From Closterium sp. Naga37s-1 (lineage: Eukaryota; Streptophyta; Zygnematophyceae; Desmidiales; Closteriaceae): 64,000 nucleotides of DNA. The DNA lies in NCBI GenBank assembly GCA_947471745.1, contig CANJKZ010000768.1, positions 449,501-513,500 on the forward strand, given 5' to 3'. Positions 1 through 12,700 of this stretch are shown here, piece by piece. Within the stretch, counting starts at the first letter, position 1; the number at the start of each line of letters is the position of its first letter. Under the pieces are notes generated by a model. That model was given only the letters and a program-made list of their open reading frames with translations. It ran no database searches and was not told the origin of the DNA. The position numbers and the translations under genes were made by a program.

Positions 1-395
1 TGTTAGGCCTTGTGCCCACGTTTCCTCACTTGCTGTAGACTTTGCTTGTACCGTTATCTATATATACCTGCATGCTTGCTCTGCTAGGTAGAGATCACTA
101 TGCTGCCGTTGTTGCATATATACCTCTGCATGTGAACTGGCCTTGTGGCCCTTTGCTTGTGCTCAGTGTGTGTGGTGACGTTGTGATCCACCTTGAGCTT
201 GCTTTGCTTCTCTGACTGGTCTTGTGACCCCTTGTTCTCCCCCACTTTGCCTATGGGGGTGTGTCAATGTATATGCATGTTATATATGTATAGGCTGTAG
301 TGGGGTAGCCAATATGGGGTGCAGCCCCTTTTAGGGTTTCAATCTCGTACCCAACTCTTCCATAGTTGATTCATTCCTGTCTCTAGATTCTAACA
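1..395 (+). mobile_element. 3' end of a Ty1/copia element (RNase H tail, 3' UTR, 3' LTR)
   Basis: The first 38 bases encode the last residues of a copia polyprotein, ending LVPTFPHLL and a TAG stop at 36-38. The same ending occurs in copia-A at 44630. The following untranslated stretch is clearly similar to 44631-44860 and ends in the polypurine-like tract ctatgggggtg. The LTR is 262-395 (134 bp, TGTCAA...TAACA). The rest of the element lies left of the window. Confidence 0.85.
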
Positions 396-426
396 CTCCT
401 AGTCCTAGCTATGCCTACTATTTCAA

Positions 427-840
427 CAGCTTTAACCAGTTCTGCTGCTGAATTGGGTTATGAGAGCCTCCTAGGGATTCCCTGCACTTCATGTTTGCCT
501 GGCCCGCCGGATGAATGGATGAGACTGCTGTATCATATGCTGAATGGCCTGCTTTAACTAGTTCTGCTACTGAATTGGGTTATGAGAGCCGCCTAGAGAT
601 TCCCTGCACTTCATGTTTGCCTGGCCCACTGGATGAATGGGTGAGACTGCTGTATCATAGCTGAAATACCTGCTTTAACCAATTCTGCTGCTGAATTGGG
701 TTATGAGAGCCGCCTAGGGATTGCCTGCACTACTGCTTGCCTGGGCCACCGGATGAATGGGTGTATCATATGCTGAAGGACCTGCTTTGACCTGGTCATG
801 TGCTTGATTGGTTCATACGCAACCAGTAACAGAGAAAGAG
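427..840. repeat. Tandem repeat, about 121-bp unit, three copies plus a partial fourth
   Basis: Units start near 427, 549, 670 and 782 with a cctgctttaacc-like motif and share tgctgaattgggttatgag and tgcctggcc...ccggatgaatgg. The copies have diverged by several substitutions and small deletions. No coding signal was seen. Confidence 0.8.
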
Positions 841-1757
841 GCCGACAAAGATAAGGGTGACACGAGGTTCAGGGTGGGGAAGAGACCAAGCAGGGAAAGA
901 GGATGGTTTCTACCCAAGGGAAAGTGAGGGGCAGGGAAATGAGAAAGCAAAGAACGATACATCGAGGAGCAGCTGCGTGGAGAGCAGGACGAGGGAACTA
1001 AGCTAGAGGAGGAACTAAGTACGTAGCAGGTGTAGGAGAAGGGTCACTTATCAGCAGCTGAATCTTTCGATGCAATATTTTCATTGGTTCAACTGATACT
1101 GGAGATTCGAATCAATTTATTGAATCCATTGAAGGTAGAGAATCTATTGAATGTACCGCAACAGGATATATTTGAAGGCATCAGCAATAATGCACCTTAC
1201 CTCAAATATGGTAAGTCACAGATTTGTCTGTACTAGTTATATCAAGGTTATGACTACTTGTAGAGCTCTTGGAGGGCTGTAGCCAAATCCGCATACACCC
1301 TAGGGAACCACGAACCTCGGAACTCGCTCCTCGTCACTTCCTGACATCCAATGTGAGCGTTTCCTCCCGTACCACGTCAGCGTCATCCAGACAAGCTTCG
1401 GTCGCCACATAGTCAAACCCAGAACACCGATACCCAAAATGGTGACACGTGAGTGCCTGTCGCAGACCAGCAAATCCTCAAGAACGACGAAGTATTTCGT
1501 CCCTGGTTTTCACGCTTCGCGCAAACTTTAGGGTGTTCGTTCATAGTTCGCTTTAGTTTCGCTGTGGAAGTTCGTCAAACTCTGGGAATTCACTTCCCTG
1601 TCCCTCCCAGATTCATCTTTCCAGCTTCTTGGTACTCCCCATACCCTCCCCTCTCCCTAGGGTTTCCAAGTTCCTACATCCTACCATATCCTCCTTGGTC
1701 CTCAGTGTAGATTTCCCCGTAGTTTGAGGTAGGTAGTGGCTGTGATCTCGGCCAGCC
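841..1757 (+). promoter_or_regulatory. Upstream region of the PPR gene with a telo-box
   Basis: There is no convincing gene here. CTAGGGTTT at 1657-1665 is a telo-box (AAACCCTAG on the other strand), a motif known from promoters and 5' leaders of plant plastid and translation-related genes. It is also present upstream of the inverted copy of this gene, at 48856-48864, which suggests the leader was duplicated with it. Transcription start is not determined. Confidence 0.45.
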
Positions 1758-4700
1758 ATGGCGTCGCTTCTAGCGCCTCCGAAAGCGCAGATGAGCAGCA
1801 TTTCTCTCGCTGCGTCGACGTCTCAGAATGTGAGCTTCTAGATGCTTCCGTAGCTTCTGTCACGATACGCCATCACATCCTTGTTCATTTCCCAACCCGT
1901 TAGCCTTCCGAATTTCCTTTATGAATTTGATGTTTTTGGTTCTCGTATACATATTCACCCATTTACTAGCTTCTCAACCGCTTCCTCTCTCTGCATCCCT
2001 TTCCCTCGGCCTGTCATTAGTTATCGCTCTCACAGCTTCCTCTCACTGCCTTCCGTCTCCTCCAGGCCCTCTCGTCGACCGCCTCCGTCTCTTTCCGCGG
2101 GGCAGCCATCTCCGCTCCGCGCCGAATCTCCGCCGCGGGGACGGTCTCCTCCGCCGTTGCGGTGCCCGCGCAGGCTTCCGCCGCTTCCGCCGCCGACGCC
2201 GCCGACGGCGCCGCTCAAGGTGAGGTGAGCGGCTGTGCAAACATTTGATCCATTGAAATTTCTTGCATTGCTGTCCGTTGAACGAAAGCCGATGAGGAGA
2301 GCGGCTATACTTGCACCTGATCCGTTGAATTCTTGCGTTCCTTGTTTTCCCTACTTCCTCCCTTCTTCCGGCCATTCCCTTCCCCTTCCCCCTCGACCTC
2401 CCCACCACGAACCTCCGTCCAACGTCCTCTCCCTTGCAATGCCCGCAGGGGACGCCAGGGGAGGTGCAAGAGGGAGTGCAGCGGGCACTGGCGGCAGTGA
2501 AGAACTCACCAGCAGGCACGCCACTGTCGCTGCTGCAGCGGCAGCTGGCATCCGTGCTCACGCCGTTCGCGGATAGGCTGGATTCGCGCGCTCTGAGCAG
2601 CATTATGAAACAGGTGAGTGAGAGAGAGGGATGTGTGTTTATGCTGCTCACCTGCTTGGCTGGGTTGGGATTGCCAGCAGGCGCGCCGCTGTCGCTGTTG
2701 CAGCGGCAGCTGGCATCCATGCTCGCGATCTCAGCAGCATCATGAAGCAGGTGAGTGAGTGAGTGAGATGTGAAGGTCACTTGTCCGGGATTGCCTTCGG
2801 AAGGGATTCGCCAGCAGGCACGCCGCTGTCGCTGCTGCAGCGGCAGCTGGCATCCGTTCTCACGCGGTTCGCCGGTAGGCTGGATTCGCGCGCTCTCAGC
2901 AGCATTATGAAGCAGGTGAGTGAATGAGTGAGTGAGTGAGGGAGTGAGTGAGTGACTGAGTGAGAGTGATGTGAGGGTGAGTTGTGTCAGGCTGGATTCG
3001 GACTGGATCACATACTTCAAGGGTAGCTCCCGTCGGTGCTCACGCCGTTCGCGGATAGGCTGTATTCGCGCACTCTGAGCAGCGTCATGAAGCAAGTGAG
3101 TGAGAGAGAGTGAGTGCGTGATTGAGAAAGTGAGCGAGCGAGTGAGTGGGGTGTGATGCGAGGGTCACTCCACTTATCGTACTAGACTCGTGCGCTCAGA
3201 GAAGCAGCGTTGTGAAGCAGTCGGGAGTCTCTATAGGACACATGCTTTTGAGTCGTGCCAACTAGCGCCGTCCAATGAGAAACAGGTGAGCTAACTTTGA
3301 GTCGACTCAAAAGTCAGCTCGCTACAATGTCACTCAGAGAGGCAGCATCACGACGAAGCAGTCCGGAGTCTAAATAGGATAGGACAACTAGCGCCGTCTG
3401 AAAAACAGGTGAGCGACTTTTAAGTCGCCTCATAAGTTTTTGAGGCGCCTTAAAGTCGGAACGGCCTGCTGCATGCATGCTGCCCGACCACCCGCCCCTG
3501 TCAACCGAACCCTCCCTGCATGCATGGTCGGGTGGTGAAGCAAAGCCGCCGTTTCTCTGTCTGCCTCCCCCTTGCTCTGACCCCCCCGACGTCCTCCCCT
3601 TCCCCAATCTGCCAGCAAGAGGCGGACTGGCGTGTCGTGCTGGCGCTCTACGATTGGATGGCGGGGCAGGGCATTCCGCGCAGCATCCACGTGTACACGG
3701 TGGTGCTCTCGTGCCTGGGGCGGACGGCGCAGTGGAAGCACCTGCAATCCGTCTTGGACGATATGGCGAGACTAGGTGGGTAGGAGGGAGAGAGACAGTG
3801 AGGGTGGTGCTGGCGTGCCTGGGGCGGGCGGCGCAGTGGAAGCACCTGCAATCGGTTCTTGATGACATGGCACGGCTAGGTAGGTAGGGAGAGAGGGCAG
3901 AGAGGTGGTGCTCTCGTGCCTGGCGCGGACGGCGCAGTGGAAGCACCTGCAATCCGTGCTGGACGATATGGCGAGCGTAGGTGAGAGAGAGAACTGTATA
4001 GCCTGAGAGAAGCAGTGCGTGAAATGGGAAGCCCGTGCTCTCGTGCTCTCATGGGACGGACGGCCGTGCCTGGCCGGACGGCGCAGTGGAAGCACCTGCA
4101 ATCCGTGCTGGACGATATGGCGAGACTAGGTGGGAGATCTTTGTAGCCTGAGAGGAAAGGGGGTGGTGCTCTCATGCCTGGGCCGGGCGGCGCAGTGGAA
4201 GCACCTGCAATCCGTGCTGGACGATATGGCGAGACTAGGTGGGAGATCTTTGTAGCCTGAGAGGAAAGGGGGTGGTGCTCTCATGCCTGGGCCGGGCGGC
4301 GCAGTGGAAGCACCTGCAATCCGTGCTGGACGATATGGCGAGACTAGGTGGGCAGGCAGGTGAGGAGCGCTTAGCAGTGGGAGAGATCCCATTCTCGCCT
4401 CCAATCCACTCTGCAGCATCCCGTGTACTGTACTAGTGGTGTTTTGAGACGTCTCAAATCATCACTCCGTGCTAGGTGGGTAGGGAGACTGGGCAGGCAG
4501 GTGAGGCGCGCTTAGCAGTGGGAGAGATCCCATTCTCGCCTTCAATCTACTCTGCTGCATCCACGTGTACTCTGCTAGTGGGACAGGGGGCGCAGCGAAA
4601 CCACTCTGTGCTGGATGATATGACATATTACACGGCGTGGCGTGGCGTGAAGTGATGTGGCGTGACGCGGCTTGACGTGGTGGCGTGAAGTGGCTTGGCG

Positions 4701-7700
4701 TGACACGACATGAGCCCTCTTTCTGCTTTCCCACCCCCTGCGTCTCCCTCCTCCCCCTCCCTCCACCTTCCTTCCATAAGTGTACCCATGGACGAGTACG
4801 TGTACAACACGCCCATAGTCGCCTACTCCAATGCCGATCGTAACCTCTTTCCCTGTTGTGAATTGTGTTTTCTCCCCTCTCCCATCCCCCACAGGAATGC
4901 CCATGGACGAGTATGTGTACAACACGCTCGTAGTTGCCTACTCCAATGTTGCTGCCTGGCTTACATAGCGCCCTCCATTGCTGTTTCCCGTTTCTTTTCC
5001 CCCACAGGAGTGCCCATGGACGAGTACGTGTACAACCCGGTCATACTCGCCTACTCCAATGCTGGTTGTTCCATACAGAAGCATGCTGTTTCGCCCTCTC
5101 TCTGTCCCCCTTCCCCACCACAGGAGTGCCCATGGACGAGTACGTGTACAACACGCTCATAGTCGCCTACTCCAATGCTGGTCGCTTCAACGAAGCTCTA
5201 GGGTGGTTTGAGCGCATGGAGAAGGCGGGTTGCATGCCCAACCAGGTGAGAACATCAGAAGAGATCAGGATCTCCTGTATCTTCTTGTCTTGACCCTCAT
5301 CCCCTCTCCCCTCCCCCGTGGTTCGAGCGCATGCCGAATCAGGCGAGGACGAGTGATGAGATGTGGAAGCAGTTTCAGAGAAGGTGTTTGTTGAGACGAC
5401 TTTTGAGTCGAGGTGACTTTTGAGTCGAGGTGTTCCTTCTTCGTGTGCCCCTCCTATCCTCATTGTCATCTCCCTTCCCGTCCCTTTCCCGTGCACGCCC
5501 CCTTGCGCCCATGCACGCCCCCTTGCGCCCATGCGTGCCCCCTTGCACCCATGCACGCCCCCTTGCACCCATGCACGCCCCCTTGCACCCATGCACGCCC
5601 CCTTGCGCCCATGCGTGCCCCCTTGCACCCATGCATGCCCCCTTGCGCCCATGCACGCCCCCTTGCGCCCATGCATGCCCCCTTGCGCCCATGCATGCCC
5701 CCTTGCGCCCATGCATGCCCCCTTGCGCCTGTTCCCCGTGATGAAGCTCTTTGCATGGGCGGGAAGGTCGGGTCGCGTGGCGCGCATTGCTGAGACCAAC
5801 AGCCCCCCCGCTCCCCCCCGCTCCCCCCCGCTCCCCCCCGCTCCCCCCCGCTCCCCCCCACTCCCCCCCGCTCCCCCCCGCTCCACCCCGCTCCCCCCCG
5901 CTCCCCCCCGCTCCCCCCCGCTCCCCTCCGCTCCCCCCCACTCCCCCCCGCTCCCCCCCGCGCTTTACACGGGAGGTGCTCCCCATTGCTCTCCCTCCCC
6001 CTCCTTCCTTCCCCTCACCCCCTCTCTCCTCCCCATCCGTCTCACAGGTAATCTACACGTCAGTGATGAACTGTTTGCACGGGTGTGCAGGAGGGATGGT
6101 GTGTTTTGAGTCGACTCAAAAGTCACCTATTCGACTCAAAAGTCACCTAGTCGACTCAAAAGTCACCTAGTCGACTCAAAATTCACCTAGTCGACTCAAA
6201 AGTCACCTAGTCGACTCAAAAGTCACCTAGTCGACTCAAAAGTCACCTAGTCGACTCAAAAGTCACCTAGTCGACTCAAAAGTCAAGTCGACTCAAAAAT
6301 CTACATGTCAGTGAAGAGCTGTTTGCACGGGCGTGCAGGAGGGATGGTGTGGCATTTTGAGTCTGCTTTTGAGTCGACTCAAAAGCAGACTCATTACACG
6401 CGGTTTTGAGTCGACTTAAAAGCAGACTCATTACACGCGGTTTTCAGTCGACTCAAAAGCAGGTAATCTACAAGTCAGTGATGAACTGTTTGCACGGGCG
6501 TGCAGGAGTGATGGTGTGGCATGCATTGCTGAGACTACCGGGCTCCCTTTCTCTCCTCCCCTCTCCTCCGCCTCTCCCTCCCTCTCCCACCCATTCCCTT
6601 CCCCTTCATTCAACAGGTAGTCTACACGACAGTGATGAAGCTGTTTGCACGGGCGGGCAGGACGGATGGCCTGGCATGCATTGCTCTCAGACCAACAAGC
6701 TTTGTTCTCCTCCCTCCCTCTCGTTCCCTCCCCCCATTCATTCGTCACACCAGGTGATCTACACTACAGTGATGAAGCTCTTTGCACGGGCGGGCAGGAC
6801 GGATGGCGTGGCACGGATCGCCGCCCTGCTCAGGGAGGAGGGCGGCAGGGAGGACGGCCTTTTTCGGCTGGATTCGAAAACGATATGCGCGTTGATCGCT
6901 GCATACAACAGCATGGGGGACCTGAATTCTGCGCAGGAGGTATGGTTTCTGAGAGGATTTCTAAGGCTTCTCCTCGTATATATGTATAATGTGCTGATAT
7001 ATTTCATGTATATACACATGTATATACATGTATATATGTACACATGTACATGTACATAAACATATACACATAAACATACACATACACATACACATAAACA
7101 TACACATATATATGCATATGTACGTATGGATGTATATATGCAACACTTGTTCCGCATGACCAGGCATTCCCTTAGGGGAGTGGGACCGTGGGACGTAGTG
7201 GAGTGAAGTGGAGTGCCTTGGTGGCGCATATGGGCTGCAGCAACCGCTCTCCACCCCAAAGAACCCATCCTCCCTCTTCTTTCCTGCTGCACCCCCCTCC
7301 CTTTCTCCCTAGGAGATTGGATCCGCGCGAGCAGGTACGCCCCCAGGCGAGTGGGACGTGGTGGTGTGGAATGCCATGTCAGGGTAGCGTAGTCGAGTTT
7401 TGAGTCGACTCAAAACTCGGCAGGTACGCCCCCAGGCGAGTGGGACGTGGTAGTGTGGAATGCCATGTCAGGGTAGCGTAGTCGAGTTTTGAGTCGACTC
7501 AAAACTCGGCAGGTACGACCCCAGGCGAGTGGGACGTGGTAGTGTGGAATGCCATGTCAGGGTAGCGTACGGGCTGCATCACTCTCCACTGCACAAAACC
7601 CATCCGAAGTCCCTCTACTGCGCGCCCGTCCCTCTCTCCCTCCTTCCCTACGTGTTTGAGGCGGCGCGGGCGGGCACGCCCCCAGGGGAGTGGGATGTGG

Positions 7701-9698
7701 TGGTCTGGAACGCCATGGTGACCGCGTATGGGCTCTGCAGCAGCAGCAACCGCTCTCCACCACACAGAACCCACTCATTGCTTCCCTCTGTGTTCCGTCA
7801 TTCACAGGTGTTTGAGGCGGCGCGAGCAGGCACGCCCCCAGGCGAGTGGGACGTGGTGGTGTGGAACGCCATGGTGGCCGCGTATGGGCTCTGCAGCAAC
7901 CGTTCTCCACCGCACAAAACCCATCTGTGCCCTGTCTCTGCTACGTGCCTGGCCCTTCACCCCTCCCTAGGTGTTTGAGGCGGCACGCGCAGGCACGCCC
8001 CCAGGGGAGTGGGATGTGGTGGTGTGGAACGCCATGGTGGCCGCGTATGGGCTCTGCAGCAACCGTTCTCCACCGCACAAAACCCATCTGTGCCCTGTCT
8101 CTGCTACGTGCCTGGCCCTTCACCCCTCCCTAGGTGTTTGAGGCGGCACGCGCAGGCACGCCCCCAGGGGAGTGGGATGTGGTGGTGTGGAACGCCATGG
8201 TGGCCGCGTATGGGCTCTGCAGCAACCGTTCTCCACCGCACAAAACCCATCTGTGCCCTGTCTCTGCTACGTGCCTGGCCCTTCACCCCTCCCTAGGTGT
8301 TTGAGGCGGCACGCGCAGGCACGCCCCCAGGGGAGTGGGATGTGGTGGTGTGGAACGCCATGGTGGCTGCGTATGGGCTCTGCAGCAACCGTTCTCCACC
8401 GCACAAAACCCATCTGTGCCCTGTCTCTGCTACGTGCCTGGCCCTTCACCCCTCCCTAGGTGTTTGAGGCGGCACGCGCAGGCACGCCCCCAGGGGAGTG
8501 GGATGTGGTGGTGTGGAATGCCATGGTGGCCGCGTATGGGCGGGCGGGCAAGGTGAGGCAAGCAGAGGAGCTATTGCTGCAGATGGAAGCACAGGCGGAC
8601 AGGGGTGACGGGCGGAGTGAGGGGGAAGAAGGGGCGGGTGGGGTTGATGCAGGGGAGTGGGGGAGTGTAGAGCCTGATTGGGGGAGTGTGGAGGCAGATG
8701 GGGGGGGAAGCGTTGAAGCGGATCGGGTGGGCCAGAGCATGGGAGAAACAGGGGGAGCTGAGTCAGTGGGTAGGGTGCGAAGGGGTGCTGCTGGGTCGAT
8801 TATTTCTTCGACTCGAAACGTCAGCAGGGTGCAAGGGGACGTTGAGGCGTCTCAAGCGACTTGTGAGTCGACTCAAGAGCATGTGGGCAGGGCCGTGACA
8901 GAGGCAGAGGATTCGGCTTCAGAGGCGCCTCAAAAGGCGTCTGAGAAGTACATGGACTGGGTGACGGAGAGAGAGGATTTGCTGGTGGTGCAGATGGGTG
9001 CGGAGGGGTTTGAAGGAGAGGCGCTGCAAGGGCGAGCGCCTGGCGGTGGTGCTGACAGTGCTGATGGGGCTGGTGTTGCTGTAGGAGCTAAGTCAGCAGC
9101 AGCTGGTGTTGCTGCATCAGCAGCTGTGGCAGCAGAAAGGCCTGTAGCAGCAGAGACATCTGTAGCAGCAGAGACATCTGTAGCAGACACCTTTGAGGGC
9201 TCTTTCTGGTCCAACCCTGGGGTGCAGGGAACCCAGCCTCACCCATCTCCGCTCCTTCAACCTGCCCTTTCCTGCTCCGAACCAGCTTCGATGGGCTCCG
9301 AGCCTCGGCCAGAGGTTCGGAGCAAGGCTCGGGGTGAGCTTTGGAGTGAGGCTCGGGAGGGGCTAGTGGCAGCAACTGCAACTGTGACTGTATCCCCGGT
9401 TGCAAGGCTGGAAAGGCAAGGTATCAGCGAGAGTGACAGTGAGAGTCAATATTCCGGTGGTGAAAATGGCAGTGCTGGTGTGGGTAACTGGGATAGTGGC
9501 AGTGGTAGTGTGGTAGCTGCTGGTGGTGGCGTTGGTGTTGGTGGCGATGGGGGTTTCGTGGCTGCAGGTGTAGATAGTGGTGGAACGGGAAATTCCGGGG
9601 GTATACCGTCGGTTTCCCCTCCTCCCCCTCCCCCTCCCCCTCCGCCTCCTCTTGTTGCAACGGTTTTGAGAAAGCCTACGCCGCTACCTTCCACTGCT

Positions 9699-9729
<31 letters not shown>

Positions 9730-12700
9730 CCAGCAGCAGCAGGAACGATGGCCGTAGCAGTAGCAGTAGCACAGGCGATGGCCGTATAAGCAGCAGCAGG
9801 AGCAGCAGCAATGACAGCGGCAGCAGCAGCACCAATCAGAGAAGTAGGGGCAGCTTAGGTGAACCCTCAGGTGGATTCTCAGGTGATTTAGAAGCAGAAG
9901 GAGCAGGAGGAAGCGGGGAGGATGGCAGGGAGGAGGAAGAGGAAGGGGAGGAGATTGATAGGGAGGTGGAAAGGAGGGAGATGCTACGGCGGGAGGGAGG
10001 GGGAAGGAGGGGAGGAAAGTCGACCAGGGGATATTCCGGCAGCACTGGTGCGAGGAGAGGAAGGGAAAGGGTTGGAAGAGGCGAAGGCGGAGGAACCAGA
10101 GGCGGATTGGAAGGAGGGAATCGGGAGCTGTCGCCCCCAAGGTTTGGGCCAACGTTGAATGCGTACAACTCTCTGCTCAATGCCTATGCCAAGGCGGGAG
10201 ATGTTGACAAGGCAGAGAAGACGTTTAAGGTAGGCTTGAGACGAGGTCTTGAAGTGGATGGGGAGGCATTGAATGCGTACAACTCACTCCTGAACGCGTA
10301 TGCCAAGGCGGGGGACGTGGACAAGGCAGAGAAGACCTTTAAGGTAGGCTCAAAACTTGGTTCACAGCAGGGCAGTCATGAGCTGTCTCCCCTCGGTTTG
10401 GGCCGACACTGAATGCATACAACTCGCTGCTGAACGCGTATGCCAAGGCGGGAGACGTGGACAAGGCAGAGAAGACGTTCAAGGTAGGCTTGAAAGACGA
10501 GGCAGAGAGAAAAGTCTTGTTTTGAGGCACCTCAATGAAAGACGAGGCAGAGAGAAAAGTCTTGTTTTGAGGCACCTCAATGAAAGACGAGGCAGAGAGA
10601 AAAGTCTTGTTTTGAGGCACCTCAAAGAAAGACGAGGCAGAGAGAAAAGTCTTGTTTTGAGGCACCTCAAAGAAAGACGAGGCAGAGAGAAAAGTCTTGT
10701 TTTGAGGCACCTCAATGAAAGACGAGGCAGAGAGAAAAGTCTTGTTTTGAGGCACCTCAAAGAAAGACGAGGCAGAGAGAAAAGTCTTGTTTTGAGGCAC
10801 CTCAAAGAAAGACGAGGCAGAGAGAAAAGTCTTGTTTTGAGGCACCTCAATGAAAGACGAGGCAGAGAGAAAAGTCTTGTTTTGAGGCACCTCAAAGAAA
10901 GACGAGGCAGAGAGAAAAGTCTTGTTTTGAGGCACCTCAATGAAAGACGAGGCAGAGAGAAAAGTCTTGTTTTGAGGCACCTCAAAGAAAGACGAGGCAG
11001 AGAGAAAAGTCTTGTTTTGAGGCACCTCAATGAAAGACGAGGCAGAGAGAAAAGTCTTGTTTTGAGGCACCTCAATGAAAGACGAGGCAGAGAGAAAAGT
11101 CTTGTTTTGAGGCACCTCAAAGAAAGACGAGGCAGAGAGAAAAGTCTTGTTTTGAGGCACCTCAATGAAAGACGAGGCAGAGAGAAAAGTCTTGTTTTGA
11201 GGCACCTCAAAGAAAGACGAGGCAGAGAGAAAAGTCTTGTTTTGAGGCACCTCAATGAAAGACGAGGCAGAGAGAAAAGTCTTGTTTTGAGGCACCTCAA
11301 TGAAAGACGAGGCAGAGAGAAAAGTCTTGTTTTGAGGCACCTCAATGAAAGACGAGGCAGAGAGAAAAGTCTTGTTTTGAGGCACCTCAAAGCAAGACGA
11401 GGCAGAGAGAAAAGTCTTGTTTTGAGGCACCTCAATGAAAGACGAGGCAGAGAGAAAAGTCTTGTTTTGAGGCACCTCAATGAAAGACGAGGCAGAGAGA
11501 AAAGTCTTGTTTTGAGGCTCCTCAATGAAAGACGAGGCAGAGAGAAAAGTCTTGTTTTGAGGCACCTCAAAGAAAGACGAGGCAGAGAGAAAAGTCTTGT
11601 TTTGAGGCACCTCAATGAAAGACGAGGCAGAGAGAAAAGTCTTGTTTTGAGGCACCTCAAAGAAAGACGAGGCAGAGAGAAAAGTCTTGTTTTGAGGCAC
11701 CTCAAAGAAAGACGAGGCAGAGAGAAAAGTCTTGTTTTGAGGCACCTCAATGAAAGACGAGGCAGAGAGAAAAGTCTTGTTTTGAGGCACCTCAAAGAAA
11801 GACGAGGCAGAGAGAAAAGTCTTGTTTTGAGGCACCTCAATGAAAGACGAGGCAGAGAGAAAAGTCTTGTTTTGAGGCACCTCAAAGAAAGACGAGGCAG
11901 AGAGAAAAGTCTTGTTTTGAGGCACCTCAATGAAAGACGAGGCAGAGAGAAAAGTCTTGTTTTGAGGCACCTCAATGAAATACGAGGCAGAGAGAAAAGT
12001 CTTGTTTTGAGGCACCTCAAAGAAAGACGAGGCAGAGAGAAAAGTCTTGTTTTGAGGCACCTCAATGAAAGACGAGGCAGAGAGAAAAGTCTTGTTTTGA
12101 GGCACCTCAAAGAAAGACGAGGCAGAGAGAAAAGTCTTGTTTTGAGGCACCTCAATGAAAGACGAGGCAGAGAGAAAAGTCTTGTTTTGAGGCTCCTCAA
12201 TGAAAGACGAGGCAGAGAGAAAAGTCTTGTTTTGAGGCACCTCAAAGAAAGACGAGGCAGAGAGAAAAGTCTTGTTTTGAGGCACCTCAATGAAAGACGA
12301 GGCAGAGAGAAAAGTCTTGTTTTGAGGCACCTCAAAGAAAGACGAGGCAGAGAGAAAAGTCTTGTTTTGAGGCACCTCAATGAAAGACGAGGCAGAGAGA
12401 AAAGTCTTGTTTTGAGGCACCTCAATGAAAGACGAGGCAGAGAGAAAAGTCTTGTTTTGAGGCACCTCAATGAAAGACGAGGCAGAGAGAAAAGTCTTGT
12501 TTTGAGGCACCTCAATGAAAGACGAGGCAGAGAGAAAAGGGGAACGTTTAGTTGAAGAGATGACTTTTGAGTCGACTCAAAAGTCAAGACGTGGACAAGG
12601 GAGAGAAGACTTTCAAGGTAGGCTTGAAAGACGAGGCAGGGAGAAAAGGGGGATGTTTAGTTGAATGCTCACAACTCGCCGCACTCCGTCTGTGTCTGCT

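Noticed and set aside
5375..6109. Long Pro/His/Cys-rich or Gly-rich frames
   Set aside because: They come from 20-bp and 10-bp repeats in an intron; no independent coding signal.
10491..12540. Possible CRISPR-like array
   Set aside because: Repeats are contiguous, with no unique spacers, in a eukaryotic intron. The 17-bp and 20-bp arrays fail for the same reason.
10339..12587. Three overlapping open frames of about 700 codons (both strands)
   Set aside because: They are produced by a 45-bp repeat, which cannot bring in a stop if the unit has none in that frame. The region lies in a PPR intron.
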